A stretch of DNA of 40,595 nucleotides, from positions 1 through 40,595 of the forward strand of contig JBKPIY010000004.1 of NCBI GenBank assembly GCA_046730475.1. The letters run 5' to 3'. The notes under the pieces are model-generated. The model made no database searches. It saw only the letters and a list, made by a program, of their open reading frames with translations, and had not been told where the DNA came from. The stretch's first letter is position 1, and every line of letters starts with the position of its first letter. A program made the translations under genes and the position numbers. Shown one piece after another: positions 37,717 through 40,595 of this stretch. The DNA is from JBKPIY01 sp046730475. Lineage in GTDB: Bacteria > Actinomycetota > Thermoleophilia > Solirubrobacterales > 70-9.

Positions 37717-39156
37717 ATGTCCGCGCGCTGCCAGACTTGTCTGGTGGCCGATCGCAGGCAGAGAAATCCCACCCGCGGGCGGGGGGCGCGCACGTTGCGC
37801 CTCGGACGCGTCGCCGCGGGCGGGGCGCTTCGGTGGGCAAGTGATCGCGTCGACGGGCGCGGTAACGAGGAGGACCGGCGACGGCGTCGGGGCGACAGGT
37901 TCGTAGCGACGATCGACTCGCTGGTCGACCAGCTCGCCACGATGCGCGGGGCAGCGATGAAGGCCGGCCAAGTCCTCTCCACCGTCGAGTTCCCCGGGCT
38001 CGACGCGGACCAGGCCGCTCATCTCCAGGCGCGCCTCGCCTCGCTGCGCGACAACGTCCCAGCGGTCGGCTGGAAGCAGATGCGGAAGGTCCTCGCCCAC
38101 GAGTGGGGGGAGGATCCAGAGCGCGTGCTCGGCTCGATCGATCCCGAGCCGGCGGCCGCGGCAAGCATCGGACAGGTCTACCGGGGGCAAACCGCCGACG
38201 GGGCCGAGGTCGCCGTCAAGGTCCAGTATCCCGGGATCGGCGAGGCGGTCGAGTCCGACATGCGAAACGTGCGCATGCTTGCACCGCTCCTGCGCCGGCT
38301 GATGCCTGGGCTTGACGTCGAGCCGGTGCTCGCCGAGCTCAGCGAGCGCGTCTCCGCGGAATGCGACTACGAGCTCGAGGCCTCGAGCCACCGCCTCCTC
38401 GCCCGCTTTTGGCGTGGGCATCCGTTCATCGCCGTCCCGGCGGTCGACACGCGCCTCAGCCGGCGCCGCGTGCTCGTCAGCGAATGGGTGGACGGCATCG
38501 ACTTCGCCGCGGTCGGCCGCCAACCCGAGCCCGTCCGTGACCGCTACGCGGAGATCGTCTATCGCTTCTACTACGGGACCGCGCGCGAGCTCGATCTGGC
38601 GCTCGGCGACCCTCACCCTGGCAACTACCTGCTCCGCGACGATCGGCGGGTGGCGTTCCTCGACTTCGGCATGGTCAGGGCCCTCCCGCGCGGCTACCTG
38701 AGCCGGGAGGCCCCGATCTTCGCGGCGATTCGCGCTGGCGACGACCGGTCGCTTGTCGATGTGCTGCGGGCCCTGGGGTACCTGCGGGACGACTCCGACT
38801 GGAACGGTCCTCTGCTGCTCGCCCACATGCGCGCCATCTCCTGGTGGCTCCAAGCCGATGGACCTCTCCGCCTGAATCCCGAGGACATGTGGCGCGGCAG
38901 CGAATCTCTTCGTGAGCAGCGAAATGCCGAGCTCATGCGGGAGATGCGCCGCATGACCCTCCCCCCCGAGGCTCTCCTGCTGCGGCGGATGGAGGGCCTG
39001 CTCTTCCAGGTGGCCTCGACCCTTCGTGCCGAGGCGAGCTGGGGTGCGCTGTTGCGGGAGCTGATCGAGGGCGGTGAGCCCGTCGGCCCGCTGGGACGGG
39101 AGCACGCCGCCTGGCTCGAGCAGCGGGGGCTGCGAGGGCCCGGCGCGGGCGCGTAG
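37717..39156 (+). CDS. ABC1/AarF (UbiB/Coq8-like) atypical kinase
   Basis: A 479-aa protein with all hallmarks of the UbiB family: the KxGQ motif (MKAGQVLS, about 81), the nucleotide-binding Lys in VAVKVQYP (about 167), the ExD motif ECDYELEA (about 214), the catalytic HPGNYLL (about 297) and the metal-binding DFGMV (about 315). UbiB proteins are atypical kinase/ATPases that support quinone biosynthesis or lipid handling; actinobacteria use menaquinone, so the partner here is unclear. No C-terminal membrane segments are seen. The first ~50 residues are basic and poorly conserved; an in-frame GTG at 37744 is an equally good start. Confidence 0.9.
   Translation: MSARCQTCLVADRRQRNPTRGRGARTLRLGRVAAGGALRWASDRVDGRGNEEDRRRRRGDRFVATIDSLVDQLATMRGAAMKAGQVLSTVEFPGLDADQAAHLQARLASLRDNVPAVGWKQMRKVLAHEWGEDPERVLGSIDPEPAAAASIGQVYRGQTADGAEVAVKVQYPGIGEAVESDMRNVRMLAPLLRRLMPGLDVEPVLAELSERVSAECDYELEASSHRLLARFWRGHPFIAVPAVDTRLSRRRVLVSEWVDGIDFAAVGRQPEPVRDRYAEIVYRFYYGTARELDLALGDPHPGNYLLRDDRRVAFLDFGMVRALPRGYLSREAPIFAAIRAGDDRSLVDVLRALGYLRDDSDWNGPLLLAHMRAISWWLQADGPLRLNPEDMWRGSESLREQRNAELMREMRRMTLPPEALLLRRMEGLLFQVASTLRAEASWGALLRELIEGGEPVGPLGREHAAWLEQRGLRGPGAGA
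37731..37744. promoter_or_regulatory. Inverted repeat at the ABC1-kinase start
   Basis: CCAGAC-TT-GTCTGG is a perfect inverted repeat ending on the first base of the alternative GTG start. If that GTG is used, the repeat would be an operator at the promoter/start; if the ATG at 37717 is used it is coding sequence. Confidence 0.3.
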
Positions 39157-39209
39157 GCGCCGATCGGTCGCGAGCGCGGCCTTCGCCCGGTGCCTGCCGG
39201 GACCCGCCC

Positions 39210-39239
39210 TTGAGTTTTCACCCCCCGGATAAATAGGAT
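39210..39239 (+). promoter_or_regulatory. Predicted promoter of the nitric oxide reductase gene
   Basis: TTGAGT (39210-39215) and TAGGAT (39234-39239) are 18 bases apart in a locally AT-rich stretch, the only one in this region. Transcription would begin near 39246, with a ~29-base leader. I see no FNR- or NsrR-type palindrome. Confidence 0.55.
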
Positions 39240-39274
39240 CGAGCGCCGCAGGCAACGATCGATCGTCCAGGTCG

Positions 39275-40595
39275 GTGGCTTTGCAGAGAGGCCGAGGAGC
39301 GGACAGTGAAGGTACCCCGGCGGCGGCGGAGGCGGCCGGTAAGCGAGAGCTGCTCGTCTCGCGCACCTGGCTCCAGGTCGCCGGGCTCGTCGTGGTGGTC
39401 GGGTTCTTCGTCCTCGTCCTCCTCGCCTACCTGACGTACCGATCCGACCCGCCGATTCCCGATCGCGTGGTCGACCCAAGCGGGCGCGTGGTCTACACGG
39501 GCGACGACATCCGGGCGGGCCAGAGGGTCTTCCTCAGCCACGGTCTCATGGAGTACGGCTCGATCTTCGGCCACGGCGCCTACCTCGGGCCCGACTTCAC
39601 CGACGACTATCTGCACCGTGCCTCCGCCCTGGTCCGGGATCAGCTCGGCGGTAGCGGCTCCGACTCCGCCCGGCAGGCGACGATCGACCAGTTCCAGACA
39701 AACCGCTACGACTCGAACACGAAGACCCTGCCGATCTCGGCCCAGCAGGCGAACGCCTTCGGCCAGCTCGAGCAGCACTACGGGGTCTTCTTCGACAGCG
39801 ACACGACGCGCTACGGCCTGCGCCCGCGGCCGGTGAACAGCCCGGAGCAGATCCACCAGCTGACCTCCTTCTTCGCATGGTCGGCGTGGGCGGCGTCGAC
39901 CCGGCGTCCGGGGCACAACTACTCCTACACGAACAACTGGCCGCCCGAGGAGCAGGTCGGGAACACGCCGAGCGCCAACGTGATCGTCTGGTCGGTGGTC
40001 TCGCTGATCGCTCTGCTCGGCGGCATTGGGATCCTGTTCGCCGTCTACGGCCGATGGCGGCTCGGCTGGCATGGCAGGGATCAAGCGGCGCTCAGCTTCC
40101 GCTCCCCGGGTGACGTGGCGCTGACCCCGGGGCAGCGGGCGACCGCCTGGTTCTTCTTCGTGATGGCGGCGCTCTTCCTGCTCCAGACGCTCGTTGGTGG
40201 CATGTCCCAGCACTACCGCGCCGATCTTGGCGGCTTCTTCGGGATCGACGTCGCTCAGGTCTTCCCCTACAACCTGGTCCGCACCTGGCATGTCCAGCTG
40301 GCGATCTTCTTCGTCGCCACCTCGTTCGTCGCGGCGGGGATCTTTCTCGCGCCGATGATCGCGGGCCGCGAACCGAGGGGTCAGGCGAAGCTCGCGTTCG
40401 CCCTGCTGGGCGCTCTGGCCGTGGTCGTCTTCGGCAGCCTGATCGGCGAGTTCGCGGACATCCACAATTGGTTCTCTGGCTCGATCTTCGGCGACCAGGG
40501 GTTCGAGTACCTCGACCTCGGCCGCTTCTGGCAGGTATTGCTGGTGATCGGGCTGTTCCTGTGGATCGTGATCCTCTACCGCGGCCTCAAGGGTC
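39275..40595 (+). CDS. norB: Quinol-type nitric oxide reductase large subunit, 3' end outside window
   Basis: An open frame of about 440 codons running off the window edge. After a ~24-residue cytoplasmic N-terminus come a membrane segment (VAGLVVVVGFFVLVLLAYLTY) and a periplasmic domain with DIRAGQRVFLSHGLMEYGSIFGHGAYLGPDF, then YTNNWPPEEQVGNTP and further membrane segments. GGMSQHYRADLGGFFGID and NLVRTWHVQLAIFF (a heme-ligand His) are typical of single-subunit qNor enzymes, which reduce NO to N2O using quinol. The usual length is ~750 aa, so about 60% is present. The upstream stop is at 39230; the GTG at 39275 is the best start, a TTG at 39281 is possible. Confidence 0.9.
   Translation, partial: MALQRGRGADSEGTPAAAEAAGKRELLVSRTWLQVAGLVVVVGFFVLVLLAYLTYRSDPPIPDRVVDPSGRVVYTGDDIRAGQRVFLSHGLMEYGSIFGHGAYLGPDFTDDYLHRASALVRDQLGGSGSDSARQATIDQFQTNRYDSNTKTLPISAQQANAFGQLEQHYGVFFDSDTTRYGLRPRPVNSPEQIHQLTSFFAWSAWAASTRRPGHNYSYTNNWPPEEQVGNTPSANVIVWSVVSLIALLGGIGILFAVYGRWRLGWHGRDQAALSFRSPGDVALTPGQRATAWFFFVMAALFLLQTLVGGMSQHYRADLGGFFGIDVAQVFPYNLVRTWHVQLAIFFVATSFVAAGIFLAPMIAGREPRGQAKLAFALLGALAVVVFGSLIGEFADIHNWFSGSIFGDQGFEYLDLGRFWQVLLVIGLFLWIVILYRGLKG

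Noticed and set aside
37687..39366. A 559-codon minus-strand open frame opposite the ABC1 kinase
   Set aside because: Shadow of a gene with all UbiB motifs; no ribosome site or domain.
39218..40465. A 415-codon minus-strand open frame opposite norB
   Set aside because: The plus-strand frame encodes clear qNor motifs; the antisense translation is charged and repetitive.

Overview
The window is very GC-rich (around 70% by eye) and gene-dense, with GTG and occasional TTG starts. Gene content fits a high-GC actinobacterium, most likely of the Thermoleophilia/Solirubrobacterales type: a zinc-ribbon/cyclase/AAA/TPR regulator, a HemQ + FprA + BolA + monothiol glutaredoxin set, a GT4-flippase fusion, an Mce-type permease and an alpha-type glutamine synthetase. 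This placement is inference from gene content. I see no tRNA, rRNA, CRISPR array, insertion sequence or prophage. The single phage-named gene (holin family) is an ordinary chromosomal membrane-protein family in actinobacteria.

Layout. 1-6.1 kb: the 3' part of a large membrane protein (+), then a 1079-aa cyclase-like/AAA/TPR regulator and an extended SDR (both -). 6.1-9.1 kb: a repeat-rich divergent regulatory region, then nitrilase + TetR regulator (overlapping genes), then an alpha/beta hydrolase. 9.1-10.0 kb: three small overlapping membrane-protein genes. 10.0-12.8 kb: arsC and degV (-), then an SDR and a GST-N/glutaredoxin-like protein (+). 12.9-15.1 kb: a phosphodiester glycosidase and a GT4 glycosyltransferase. 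15.2-18.5 kb: an iron-sulfur/heme block, with an A-type Fe-S carrier (+) facing hemQ-fprA-bolA-grx (-). 18.6-20.9 kb: the GT4-flippase fusion. 21-23.3 kb: metE. 23.4-23.9 kb: an unknown 119-aa protein behind an array of 11-bp-spaced repeats. 24-28.5 kb: aldehyde dehydrogenase (-), glnA and a PucR-type regulator (+). 28.6-31.1 kb: two tandem PQQ-type sugar dehydrogenase paralogs (-). 31.2-34.9 kb: a lipoprotein (-) and a three-gene Mce-type lipid ABC transporter (+). 35-39.2 kb: VOC protein, coiled-coil protein, a DUF899 remnant, a third SDR and an ABC1/UbiB-like kinase. 39.2 kb to the end: the 5' part of a quinol-type nitric oxide reductase, cut by the window edge.

The most general signal is in the start regions. 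About ten genes lack a Shine-Dalgarno sequence and instead carry a TANNNT hexamer 6-9 nt before the start codon, which predicts leaderless transcripts. Genes with a good Shine-Dalgarno (nitrilase, glnA, the Mce permease and its ATPase, the 119-aa protein) lack this arrangement. I used it to choose several starts.

Other points worth following: the second sugar dehydrogenase has Ala where the paralog has the catalytic His; the cyclase domain lacks its catalytic Asn; GlnA has Ala at the position of the Bacillus feedback Arg62; a 61-aa gene looks like a DUF899 protein with its whole core deleted in frame; the Mce-type transporter has no Mce protein nearby; and several exact palindromes sit on predicted promoters. 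No single locus is clearly a wholly new system. The best candidates for something undescribed are the 23.39 kb repeat array with its unknown gene and the repeat-rich 6.18-6.28 kb region.
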